Shown here piece after piece: positions 17,778-26,192 of a stretch of 64,000 nucleotides of DNA. Under the pieces are notes generated by a model. It was not told where the DNA came from and made no database searches. It was given only the letters and a program-made list of their open reading frames with translations. This DNA comes from UBA11346 sp038060575 (GTDB lineage Bacteria > Planctomycetota > UBA11346), in contig CAZZAM010000005.1 of the NCBI GenBank assembly GCA_964652775.1, positions 62,001 to 126,000 on the forward strand, written 5' to 3'. The position numbers and the translations under genes are program-made. Position 1 is the first letter of the stretch. Every line of letters starts with the position of its first letter.

Positions 17778-18826
17778 CGTCGCATCTCGCTTTCGGTGAC
17801 CGTCGACTTTGTCACCGTATACTCCTGGTATCCAGGTAACGTAACGTAGCGCTGCATATCTGCCGAATTAGCTGTCGCGAGGAGGGCCTCTGCTGCCTTG
17901 CGTCGCATATCAGGCGAGACATTGAGGTACCCCATCCACGCAATCTGTTCCACCATTACTTTCACGGTTGGGCTGGCCACTCGTCGGCTGAGATAGTCCA
18001 CGGCGAAAGCGGGAACTGAGATGCCTTCCGGCCGGGAGCGATCAGGAAGGGTTGAGATGGCCTGGCTAAAGTAGCCCAATGCGCGTTGTTGGTCCACCTC
18101 ATAGAGCACACGAAGCATCGCAACCTGCTGACAGTTCTCACCGCTCCCCCGCAGGACAACATCCGCCCGGCGCTCCAGTTCTTGGACATCAATCTTGGCC
18201 AAGGCCGAGAATTCATCGTGATACGCTTTTTCGGTTTCCTGGCGACGACGGACTTCCCGCTTCTCCACTTCAGTATTGAGAGTGCCCACAGCCGTAGCCA
18301 CCCCCTGACCTCCTGCGACGAAATCTCCTCGCCATGCTTGCGCCAATCCATGCCCAGTGCCGTCAGTGTGGTTGGGCTCGGGACTATGTACGGCATCGAG
18401 CTTCCCCATCGGCGGATTACCTGCGAAGCGATCAGGACCAAACACCTGATCAAGCAGTTGAGCGAATGCGCCGCCTGGACGCTCATGACCGAATGAGCTC
18501 GTCGGCGAATCGCCGACTGCCGTGTGGTTAAGCATCTGGACCTGACCCGCCTTGGAAACGGTTGGTTGATCATCCCACGCGGTCTGCCTAAAGCCTGCGC
18601 CGTTTGCACCTGGACGAGCGACCGTTCGCAAGTCTGCAGGGAATGTACGGACTTCTACCAGCTCTGGTTCAAGCGTCGGGCCAACAGTGAGCAACTCGGC
18701 TGTCTGTCCTGATGGCGTTGACTGCACAGCAGAATCCGCGAGCAGTCCACTCAAGGTCCACGTGCCAAGCACGATGGCAACTCCCGTTAAAACCAAGAGC
18801 CTGGCGTTAACTTGCAGCGCGTTCAT
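17774..18826 (-). CDS. Envelope protein of unknown function
   Basis: About 350 residues from the ATG at 18826, which has GAGGAG 7 nt upstream; earlier in-frame ATGs at 18841 and 18832 fit the ribosome-binding site less well. It has an N-terminal hydrophobic segment (LLVLTGVAIVLGTWTLSGLL), a long low-complexity middle and a helical C-terminal half (ERRADVVLRGSG, VAMLRVLYEVDQQRALGYF, RKAAEALLATANSADM) suggestive of HEAT-like or TPR-like repeats. I do not recognise the family. It is coupled to the 16941-17777 gene. Confidence 0.65.
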   Translation of the reverse strand: MNALQVNARLLVLTGVAIVLGTWTLSGLLADSAVQSTPSGQTAELLTVGPTLEPELVEVRTFPADLRTVARPGANGAGFRQTAWDDQPTVSKAGQVQMLNHTAVGDSPTSSFGHERPGGAFAQLLDQVFGPDRFAGNPPMGKLDAVHSPEPNHTDGTGHGLAQAWRGDFVAGGQGVATAVGTLNTEVEKREVRRRQETEKAYHDEFSALAKIDVQELERRADVVLRGSGENCQQVAMLRVLYEVDQQRALGYFSQAISTLPDRSRPEGISVPAFAVDYLSRRVASPTVKVMVEQIAWMGYLNVSPDMRRKAAEALLATANSADMQRYVTLPGYQEYTVTKSTVTESEMRR

Positions 18827-18983
18827 CGGCATGCTCCTCATCTTCTGGTAGTTCCAGAATCAATCCAGCGCCGAGACCGGAACCCCACCGTTGGCCGGAT
18901 GCTGCGTCAGCGGTTCTTGTTCACCTGGTCAACCCCACATTGTTGCCTGGGCCATGGCGATGCCGTTTGCGCTTGGTTTCTGA

Positions 18984-19745
18984 TCAGCTGCCAGCTACCG
19001 ACTTGGCGGGCTCTTCAGTAGCCGAGGACGTGATCAATGGCACTTTAACCCACATATCTACCACCGACATGGCACACATGCCGATTGCCGTACCACTCAT
19101 GGTGGCGCCCGCCCCGACGATCATGTACGCGAAGCGCAATTCGTACTTGGTCAGCCACCAGCACAACACATCGACAATCAGAGAAATCCACACCGCACAG
19201 ATGAGGATGTTGCGGATCCAAGGTAGGTAGCTCGAGAACGCAAAAATGGCCGTGACCAGCGCCAGGAATGTGCCAATGCCGAAGAGATGCACATGCGCCT
19301 GCTTGGCCATCTTCACCCAACTGTAACCAGCCTGCGTGTGCGACGCGACCTCCTTGTACGAGGTCAGCGGAAGTCCTGGAATGGCACCGGTCATGGTCGA
19401 CGTCGGATTATGACAGCTTACACAATCGCGATTCATGATGGGCGCGACATTCTTTTCATAATCCGCCTCGGTCTTGCCGGAGTTGATCCAATTCGAAACC
19501 GTTTGAATGTCCTCCTCATCGACCACATACTGATTCATACTTGTCTTCATCGCACTCACTAATTGTGGATAGTGGTATTTGATCTTGATGTTCTCCACCG
19601 ACGGGATTGCAAATCCCGCCTCCTGGTGCGTCAGCAACAAGCCAAGCATGATCAAAGCCGAAACCGTTCCTGCGATGATGGCCATCAGGAAGAACGAAAG
19701 CGCGAGCTTCGCCGAGGTGTTCAGGTTTCTCAGGGTAAGGGACAT
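18984..19745 (-). CDS. Membrane protein with c-type haem site
   Basis: 253 residues: one N-terminal membrane helix (15-38), an extracytoplasmic segment with the haem c motif CVSCHN near residue 109, then four hydrophobic segments (about 150-170, 178-197, 205-220, 222-235), the first preceded by His residues (QAHVHLFGIG). This looks like a quinol- or haem-linked membrane cytochrome subunit. The neighbouring haem-binding EB_dh-type protein and the ResB/CcsA assembly genes support a role in extracytoplasmic electron transfer. The exact electron donor and acceptor are unknown. Confidence 0.75.
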   Translation of the reverse strand: MSLTLRNLNTSAKLALSFFLMAIIAGTVSALIMLGLLLTHQEAGFAIPSVENIKIKYHYPQLVSAMKTSMNQYVVDEEDIQTVSNWINSGKTEADYEKNVAPIMNRDCVSCHNPTSTMTGAIPGLPLTSYKEVASHTQAGYSWVKMAKQAHVHLFGIGTFLALVTAIFAFSSYLPWIRNILICAVWISLIVDVLCWWLTKYELRFAYMIVGAGATMSGTAIGMCAMSVVDMWVKVPLITSSATEEPAKSVAGS

Positions 19746-19822
19746 GGCGGTTAACCTCGGAAAGATGGGAACGGGTACGGTTCATTCCGACGACGCCAAC
19801 CGACGCCGTCGGAACCTACGGC

Positions 19823-20887
19823 TTACGGCTTGAAGGTGAGCTTCGGAGATCCGCCATGATACAAGTGGTTGATCTGGGCGTTGTCGAAGACGGCGACTCC
19901 AAAGGAATATGCCTTGGTCAGATCACTGAACTGAACATCTTGCTCGGCCGTCTTCTCGCCCGTGGTGACCAGCTTGCGCTTGAATTCGATGGTCCAAACG
20001 CCGTCAGCCCACTTTGCAGCGCAAGAGACGTCAGCCCGCGATCCGGAGTGCGGCTTGACGATCAGACTCGGCACGCTGTCGCCAGCCTTGAATGTATCGA
20101 CGAAAGGAACCTTCTGATCATCCGTGATCCAGGGCTTGTCCGCCTCTGGCTTAGCACTCATGAACGCCGGCCCAGTTTTTGCTTCGTTCATATTACCGAC
20201 GCTTCCACCACCAGTGCTGTCATCGCCACGGCGACCCCAATCAGCAGCATCGGGGGGATTATTATCGTTGATAAACATGTCATCGAACTGTCCAGCCGCA
20301 CTGGAATGGACACCCTCCCAACTCCACATATCCACTTTTTCACCAGGACGGTTGGTGTACTTGCGACCAGGCGAGGAATCTGCCACGCCATTGACCTTGC
20401 CGCCCACAGACATGTGACAGACGATGGCACAGCCCAACTTGGCGAATCCCTTGGTGTTGACGTCCCACAGAATGGCGAACTTGTCTTCGAAGTAGGTGTT
20501 TTCGTGACCACTGCTGTCGAGCTTCTTCGTCTGCTTCCAGCTACCGTCTTCTTGCTTGACCCAAGGGAAACGCGCCAGGCTCTTGGTCGGGTCCTTGTAC
20601 TGAACCACGAAATAAATGTCCCCAGCGTCATAGGCCGACCGCAAAGTAACTTCAGTTTGGGCGATGCCTGGGTAACTATCCGATTTATAGGGCGCTTTAT
20701 CGAGCGTCAGTTTCAGCGGGGGAGCCTGGTCCCAAGCCGCATCGCTGGTGCCATCCACAGTGATCGGATCTGCAACTTTAACGCTCACCAAACCATCAGC
20801 GGCGGGCGCCTGAACAGCCAAGAGCACCACGAGAGAGCAGGCGCCGGCCATAACGCGGGCTGGGAAGAAGTCGGTGGGCTGGGTCAT
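19823..20887 (-). CDS. Ethylbenzene-dehydrogenase-related haem-binding protein
   Basis: 354 residues with a signal peptide (GACSLVVLLAVQAPAA) and a beta-sandwich domain of the EB_dh type (SVKVADPITVDGTSDAAWDQ; VDMWSWEGVHSSAAGQFDD; WTIEFKRKLVTTG). It carries the cysteine motif CAIVCH, a CX3CH rather than CX2CH, at the place where this group usually has a Cys-rich GC...CH segment. The family gives b- or c-type cytochrome subunits of molybdenum enzymes, but no catalytic Mo subunit is present here. It is probably exported and expressed with the downstream membrane cytochrome. Confidence 0.8.
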   Translation of the reverse strand: MTQPTDFFPARVMAGACSLVVLLAVQAPAADGLVSVKVADPITVDGTSDAAWDQAPPLKLTLDKAPYKSDSYPGIAQTEVTLRSAYDAGDIYFVVQYKDPTKSLARFPWVKQEDGSWKQTKKLDSSGHENTYFEDKFAILWDVNTKGFAKLGCAIVCHMSVGGKVNGVADSSPGRKYTNRPGEKVDMWSWEGVHSSAAGQFDDMFINDNNPPDAADWGRRGDDSTGGGSVGNMNEAKTGPAFMSAKPEADKPWITDDQKVPFVDTFKAGDSVPSLIVKPHSGSRADVSCAAKWADGVWTIEFKRKLVTTGEKTAEQDVQFSDLTKAYSFGVAVFDNAQINHLYHGGSPKLTFKP

Positions 20888-21083
20888 GGGATTGATCTTT
20901 CTCTGCTGACGCAGTGAGTTTAGGTCTATTTCGGATAAAGAGGTGTTGTTGTCTTTGTATTACTCTAAATCTACTCATGTGGCCGCACCTGCGAAAAAGT
21001 GTCCGTAAACTGAAACGCACATGGCTCTGCACTCGGTGCGTACGTAGTCATGTCGTGACCAGTATGTGCGAGAAATAATAGCG
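20888..21083. other. Non-coding spacer left of the tRNA-Leu islands
   Basis: No convincing gene. This is the 5' region of the EB_dh gene (-) and chromosomal DNA up to the leftmost 97-bp attachment repeat. The sequence is AT-richer near 20930-20980. From 21181 to the next gene at 21429 lies the island end with ACATTCG repeats. Confidence 0.5.
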
Positions 21084-21180
21084 CCAACAAACAGCCCCTG
21101 TAAGTGTCCTACTTACAGGGGCTTTGGTGCGCGGGACAGGACTCGAACCTGCACGCCTTTAGGGGGCGCTAGGACCTGAA
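21084..21180 (-). repeat. Attachment-site repeat 1: tRNA-Leu 3' half plus terminator
   Basis: A 97-bp copy of the 3' part of tRNA-Leu(CAG), from the anticodon loop to CCA (21125-21180), with the downstream hairpin (21094-21122). It differs from the intact gene copy at one visible base (in the hairpin loop, 21109). The 5' half of the tRNA is missing, so it is not a functional tRNA. It marks the outer boundary of tandem integrations. Confidence 0.85.
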
Positions 21181-21209
21181 AATGAAAATAAGTTTTTGTA
21201 TAAGTCATT

Positions 21210-21305
21210 TCTATATAGTTGTTTGTGTGTTTATTTCGCCAACCGCATGGTTGGACATTCATGTACATTCGTTGACATTCGTTCACACCGAAACCGCACT
21301 TAGCT
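21210..21305. repeat. Island end sequence with repeated ACATTCG units
   Basis: The segment GGTTGGACATTC...AAACCGCACTTA (21249-21302) has a near copy at 31519-31582, in both cases just right of an attachment repeat. Each contains several ACATTCGTTGACA-like direct repeats, reminiscent of arm-type recombinase sites. Confidence 0.6.
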
Positions 21306-21428
21306 TTCATTGTCAATAAAGCTGCAGCCGTGTCGCTGGGTAGAATGTAACACGAACGTCGCCGACGTTCTACCGTCCCGACTGGCATTGCTAGTTCCTC
21401 GATCATCAGTTCTGGATAGCCTAGCACC

Positions 21429-21680
21429 ATGACCGAGGTCTTGGACCCCCGGCTTGCACGGGAATGGGCAACGTGGGAGCGCGAGTGCGAGCGCTTGATC
21501 GCAGACCACGAAGGACAATGGGCGCTGATCATCGGCGACACCGTAGCGGGAGTTTTTGCCGCTGAATCGGCATGCCTTGAAGCCGGAGAACGTCAATGCG
21601 GTGACGCTCCCTTCCTCCCAAAGCTCATCGTTGCCGGAGAAGAGGTCATCGACCTCGGGCTCGTCGGTCTGTTTCGGTGA
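21429..21680 (+). CDS. Small protein paired with a retropepsin-like protease
   Basis: 83 residues. The pattern HEGQWALIIGDTVAGVFAAESACLEAGERQCGDAPFLPKLI resembles small proteins of the DUF5678-like kind found directly upstream of bacterial aspartyl protease genes. The stop overlaps the next start (GTGA), implying coupled translation and probably a physical partnership. Function is unknown; regulator or substrate of the protease are both possible. Confidence 0.6.
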   Translation: MTEVLDPRLAREWATWERECERLIADHEGQWALIIGDTVAGVFAAESACLEAGERQCGDAPFLPKLIVAGEEVIDLGLVGLFR

Positions 21681-22072
21681 GCGCTGCTTCGATCGTCATC
21701 GCCTGCCCTGATTTCGTTCGCAGCGGTCACATCGTTCCGATCCGCATCCGCTCGGGAGGCACGACCTACCCGTTACGCGGACTCATCGACACTGGGGCAA
21801 CTCGTACCGTGCTCGGAGAAGCGGTTGCTGCTCCCCTTCGACTGGCCTGTGTCGGTACGGGCAAGTTGACGACTGCCGGCGGCAACGTGCACGGTTGGAT
21901 TGGTCTCGCCGCCCTTGGCATCGGCGCTTTACCGGCGCATGTTATTCGCTTGGCCGTGATCCAGACAGTACCTTGGGATGAGTTTGATGTGCTCGTCGGC
22001 CGTGACATCCTCAGCCGATTCCGGGTTGTATTCGACGGACCAGAGCAGCGCTTGGTGATCACTGGTTGCTGA
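21677..22072 (+). CDS. Retropepsin-like aspartic protease
   Basis: 131 residues from a GTG overlapping the previous stop. The signature LRGLIDTGATRTVLG holds the catalytic Asp in DTGA, with a flap-like TTAGGNVHGWIG and the end motif DEFDVLVGRDILSRFRVVFDG (the G-R-D-I-L part is conserved in this family). Such single-lobe proteases should act as dimers. There is no signal peptide, so a cytoplasmic role is likely. It is the first gene pair at the left end of the large tRNA-Leu island. Confidence 0.82.
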   Translation: MSAASIVIACPDFVRSGHIVPIRIRSGGTTYPLRGLIDTGATRTVLGEAVAAPLRLACVGTGKLTTAGGNVHGWIGLAALGIGALPAHVIRLAVIQTVPWDEFDVLVGRDILSRFRVVFDGPEQRLVITGC

Positions 22073-22122
22073 AGCGCTCCAGATTCCTGAGGCTGAAAAA
22101 GTAAGGCTCTCACCCGCCTTGG

Positions 22123-25100
22123 TCAAGTAGTCCTAAACCCAGCGTTCATTCGACTGCGGCGACGAAGGGCGAGTAATGGCAGCATGAACAGGCCTAGCGC
22201 ACTGCCCATACCACAGCCGCCACCGCCACCGCCACCGCCACCGCCGCCGCCACCTCCACCTCCGCCGCCTCCACCACCGCCAGGAACGACAACGGTCATC
22301 GCCGTGGACGCGGACGAGGCATTTCCCGCGGCATCGACCGCAACCACGGTGAACGTGTGCGTTCCTGAACTCAACGAAACTGCGGGTGTCCAAGACCAGT
22401 TGCCACTGCCGTCGGCGATGACAGTTCCGACCAGGATGCCGCCATCTGAAATATCGACCGTCGCGTTGGGCTCGGTGGTTCCACTGAACGTCGGCAGCGC
22501 GGGGTCAGCTCCACTGACCGTTGGCGCTACCGGCGTGGACGGCGGCGTCACATCCACAGACACGGTCAGCGCAAACACGTCGCTGGCTGAGGCAACACTC
22601 GGATCCGTCACCGTCACCGTGATGCTACCTGTGCCAACATCGCCAGCAGCGGGTGTTCCACTGAACGTGTGGGTCGCTGGCGTAAAGGTCAACCAGGCTG
22701 GAACGCCGCTGGCTGACCACGTCAGGGTATCCCCATCCGCATCGGTGAACGTGGTGCTGGGGACGATGAACACATAGGCCGCCCCGACAACGGTTGCCCG
22801 ATCCGCAATCGCCACGGCGGCAATTGGCGCGTCATTCACCGCGGTGACCGTGATCGTGAACGTCTGCACCGCGCTGGTGCTGATGCCGCCGTTGGTGGTA
22901 CCGCCGTTGTCGGTCACATTGACGCTGACCGTGGCCGATCCGTTGGCGTTCGCAGCCGGGGTATAGGTCAAGGTGCCGTTGGCGGCGACCGCAGGCTGGA
23001 CGCTGAACAACGCGTTGTTCGTGTTCGTTACAGTAAATGCGACCGTCTGCGCTGCTTCGTTTGCGGGGCCGGTGCTAATTGCTGTCGCCCAACCCGTCAC
23101 CGACACTGCGGCGGCGTCCTCGAGTACCGTCTGGTTCGCCCCCTTCGTGAATGACGGCGCGTCGTTCACCGTGGTAACCGTCATGGTGAACGTCTGCACC
23201 ATGCTGGTATTGATGCCGCCGTTGGTGGTGCCGCCGTTGTCGGTCACATTGATGCTGACCGTCGCTGATCCATTGGCGTTCGCGGCCGGCGTGTAGGTCA
23301 AGGTGCCGTTGGCGGCGACCGCAGGCTGGACGCTGAACAACGCGTTGTTCGTGTTCGTTACAGTAAATGCGACCGTCTGCGCTGCTTCGTTTGCGGGGCC
23401 GGTGCTAATTGCTGTCGCCCAACCCGTCACCGACACTGCGGCGGCGTCCTCGAGTACCGTTTGGTTCGCGCCCTTCGTGAATGATGGCGCATCGTTCACC
23501 GCCGTAATCGTGACATTCACCGTGATCGTATCCGTCCCACCTTTGCCATCCGATACTTGCACGACCACCACATCGCTGCCATTCAGGTTGGTGGTCGGCG
23601 TATAGGTCGCAGTCGTACTGTTGCCCGGACTGCTGACCGCCATCGTGCCTTTGGTGCCTTGGGTCAGCACAGTCCACGTCAGCGTATCGCCATTCGCATC
23701 AGTCGCCGCGATGGTCAACGCGTTGCTGACATCTTCCAACATGGTCAAGCTTGCCGGATCGCCCGTGCTGATGATCGGCGCGATGTTGGTTAGGACACTC
23801 ACGGTCAGCACGAAGCTGTCATTGGCGCTGAGCGTGCCATCGCTCGCGGTGACGGTGATGGTGGTTGCTCCAACGTCGCCAGCCGCTGGGGTACCATTGA
23901 ATGTGCGCGTGGCAGGCGTGAAGGTCAGCCAACTTGGCAGTCCTGATGCCGACCAGGTCAGCGCACCTCCATCAACATCGGTGAATGTGGCCAGGGGCAC
24001 AACAAACGAATAGACGACGCTGACCGTCGCTGACTGGTCAAGGATCGGGGTTGCGACAATGGGCGCATCGTTCACCGCAGCAACCGTGATCGACACGGTT
24101 GCCGTGTTCGAATCCACCGTGCCATCGTTCGCCTTGAAGGTGAAGCTGTCGGCACCGTTATAGTTCGCTGCGGGCGTGTAGGTCCGACTCGCACCGCTAC
24201 CCGACAACGTGCCGTTTGCGGGATTGGCAACGATCGCGTAGGTCAGCGCATTACCGTCGGCATCGGACGCCACCAGCGTGATCGCCTTGGCGGTGTCCTC
24301 GGCTGTGCTCACGCTCTGGGAGTTGGCCACCGGAGCAGTATTGGTAGCATTGCGGTATTCGTAGGCACCGATGTCCGGGGCTGCTCCCACAGTGGTGCGC
24401 ACTTCTGCGCTGGCAGGGTGGACGTACTGCGCTGTGGGCAGCAGAGCATAACCTTCGGCGGTGCCGGAATTGGATCCGGTGTTGATGGCGGCGGCGCCAG
24501 ACGCCAGATGATAGTCGTAGGTGCTGCGACTAACGAGAGGACTTGTAGTGGTGACCAAATTATTGACGTTCGAAGTCGCGGTGCCACCGATCGCTGTTCC
24601 GGTTCCCAGGAATATGTTGTTCTCAACACGTGCGACCGTGGTCGTCGCTGGAAAGTCAAGGAAGGTCGTAGATCCGGCGTAATCATTGACGATCGTGTTA
24701 TTGATTGCGTAGAGATGCTGGGATGGATTGACCGCACCCTCCTCGGCATAGCGGACGATGAAACCGCGGTTGCTAGTCGCCGGCCCCTGTTGGATGAGGT
24801 TGCCGATCAGGTAGGTGAGACCGCCGTTGGGGAAGTCTACTACATAGCTCGATGTGCCGGACGCTTCGTCCATGATCCGATTAGCAATGATATAGTTGGC
24901 GTTAGCGCGGCTCTTGAAGTTGTGCCCGACCTTGGCGTGGTGACTGTAGTTGTAACGGAAGGTGCAGGTTCGCACCTGACCGATATAGATATTGTGCGTG
25001 TAGCCATCTCCCGCGCCATTGGCGGCGAATTCACTCTTTTCGACCACGATGTCGCTCGTGCTGTTCGGGCCAGCCAGGATGCCGTTCTGATTGTCATGGA

Positions 25101-25509
25101 AGTAGCAATTGCTAATCGTGACACCGGAACCTTCCAGGCGCATGCCAGCACCGTTCTCACTGCCGGCGCTGCCGTCTCCAGGAATCGCGGCGCCCGACAC
25201 TTCGATATTTTGGATCGTTGTGTTGCTACCGCTGATGACCCAGATGCCCTTGCCCTGGGAAACAACATTGTAGCCGTTGGCGATATGCGCACGACCGACT
25301 CCGACACCCCGGATCAACAATTTATTGCGACTCCAGGTGCAAGCATCGTTGACATAGCTGCCGGCATCAATGCTGATGGTGTCACCATCATTGGCAGCCG
25401 CCGCGGCCTGGCTCGGCTTGGCATACATCTTGCCCGGTCCGACGGTAAGTTCTGCCGCAGTAGTCGTGAGGACGATGAACAGGAGTCCCAGTGTGCGTAT
25501 GGTGAACAT
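22123..25509 (-). CDS. Giant surface protein: beta-helix, cadherin-like repeats, C-terminal anchor
   Basis: About 1128 residues from the ATG at 25509 (GGAG 6 nt upstream). Order: signal peptide; a right-handed beta-helix resembling pectate-lyase folds (about 20-390; GDTISIDAGSY, LRGVGVGRAHIANG); Ig/cadherin-like repeats (NDAPS..., TLTYTPAANANG, LPSWLTFTPATRTF); an Ig-like module; an uninterrupted run of over 20 Gly; then CGMG, a hydrophobic helix and RRRSR. The end is a tripartite sorting signal like GlyGly- or MYXO/SYNERG-CTERM tails, with a Cys that could be lipidated or processed. Two 110-residue repeats are almost identical (330-bp period, about 22900-23500). Likely an adhesin. Confidence 0.85.
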   Translation of the reverse strand: MFTIRTLGLLFIVLTTTAAELTVGPGKMYAKPSQAAAAANDGDTISIDAGSYVNDACTWSRNKLLIRGVGVGRAHIANGYNVVSQGKGIWVISGSNTTIQNIEVSGAAIPGDGSAGSENGAGMRLEGSGVTISNCYFHDNQNGILAGPNSTSDIVVEKSEFAANGAGDGYTHNIYIGQVRTCTFRYNYSHHAKVGHNFKSRANANYIIANRIMDEASGTSSYVVDFPNGGLTYLIGNLIQQGPATSNRGFIVRYAEEGAVNPSQHLYAINNTIVNDYAGSTTFLDFPATTTVARVENNIFLGTGTAIGGTATSNVNNLVTTTSPLVSRSTYDYHLASGAAAINTGSNSGTAEGYALLPTAQYVHPASAEVRTTVGAAPDIGAYEYRNATNTAPVANSQSVSTAEDTAKAITLVASDADGNALTYAIVANPANGTLSGSGASRTYTPAANYNGADSFTFKANDGTVDSNTATVSITVAAVNDAPIVATPILDQSATVSVVYSFVVPLATFTDVDGGALTWSASGLPSWLTFTPATRTFNGTPAAGDVGATTITVTASDGTLSANDSFVLTVSVLTNIAPIISTGDPASLTMLEDVSNALTIAATDANGDTLTWTVLTQGTKGTMAVSSPGNSTTATYTPTTNLNGSDVVVVQVSDGKGGTDTITVNVTITAVNDAPSFTKGANQTVLEDAAAVSVTGWATAISTGPANEAAQTVAFTVTNTNNALFSVQPAVAANGTLTYTPAANANGSATVSINVTDNGGTTNGGINTSMVQTFTMTVTTVNDAPSFTKGANQTVLEDAAAVSVTGWATAISTGPANEAAQTVAFTVTNTNNALFSVQPAVAANGTLTYTPAANANGSATVSVNVTDNGGTTNGGISTSAVQTFTITVTAVNDAPIAAVAIADRATVVGAAYVFIVPSTTFTDADGDTLTWSASGVPAWLTFTPATHTFSGTPAAGDVGTGSITVTVTDPSVASASDVFALTVSVDVTPPSTPVAPTVSGADPALPTFSGTTEPNATVDISDGGILVGTVIADGSGNWSWTPAVSLSSGTHTFTVVAVDAAGNASSASTAMTVVVPGGGGGGGGGGGGGGGGGGGGGGCGMGSALGLFMLPLLALRRRSRMNAGFRTT

Positions 25510-25667
25510 GATATGCTCCACGTGGATTCACCGCGAAGCCTCCAATTGTTACAATCATCTGCTCTGAACGGGATGGCTGGCTACTGTCGAGTGTGATACG
25601 CGCAGACCCCCTATGAGCAGTCGTCCGTAATGTAACCGAACCACGTGGTGAATTTCAGGAAGCCACC

Positions 25668-26192
25668 ATGCACGACGCCGATCAGGAACAATTCGCGCGC
25701 TACTGGACGCAGGCCCAGACTGCCATTGCGGGGTACGTAACTGCTATGGTCGGCGATACGCATGTTGCCAACGATGTGCTGCAGGACGTGGCCGTGGCGG
25801 CGCTCCGGAAATTTTCGACCTATGATCCGCAACGTCCATTCGTTGCCTGGGCCATGGGCATCGCCAAGACGCAGATCCTGGCGCAGCGCCGAGATGGTGC
25901 TCGCGCAGCTTCGCGTTTCAGCTCCACGCTCATCGATCTACTGACGATGGAATGGGAAACCGTGCTACCCGAAGCGAACGTTCGTAGTCGGGCATTGATC
26001 GCCTGCATCCAAGGACTTGATCGCCGTGGACGCGAACTCATCCAGTGGCGCTATCAGGAAGAGCTCGCGCCTCCCAACATCGCCACGCGCCTCGGTTGCC
26101 GCGAGGGCGCTGTGCGGACGGCATTGTCCCGGTTGCGTGCCACGCTGCATGCGTGCATCGAGCGACGCGTTGCCGCGGGAATCGACGGATGA
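25668..26192 (+). CDS. ECF sigma factor (Rhodopirellula/Verrucomicrobium type)
   Basis: 174 residues. Region 2 (FARYWTQAQTAIAGYVTAMV, NDVLQDVAVAALRKF, RPFVAWAMGIAKTQILAQRR) and region 4 (RGRELIQWRYQEELAPPNIATRLGCREGAVRTALSRLR) are both present. It resembles the sigma subfamily common in planctomycetes and verrucomicrobia. It overlaps the FecR-like gene by 4 bp (ATGA), the classic sigma/anti-sigma pairing, and is divergent from the giant surface protein gene, its most obvious target. Confidence 0.92.
   Translation: MHDADQEQFARYWTQAQTAIAGYVTAMVGDTHVANDVLQDVAVAALRKFSTYDPQRPFVAWAMGIAKTQILAQRRDGARAASRFSSTLIDLLTMEWETVLPEANVRSRALIACIQGLDRRGRELIQWRYQEELAPPNIATRLGCREGAVRTALSRLRATLHACIERRVAAGIDG

Noticed and set aside
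21125..21180. Second tRNA-Leu
   Set aside because: Only the 3' half is present; no 5' acceptor strand or D arm, so it is an attachment repeat. The same holds for 31395-31450.
22184..22777. Pro-rich protein on + strand
   Set aside because: It is the antisense of the Gly-run and Ig-like part of the surface-protein gene.
22100..24300. CRISPR array
   Set aside because: The repeats are coding, with long periods (330 bp) and no spacers of CRISPR size; no cas genes in the window.
24418..25596. 392-residue + strand protein
   Set aside because: Antisense shadow of the beta-helix part of the surface protein, with no family features.
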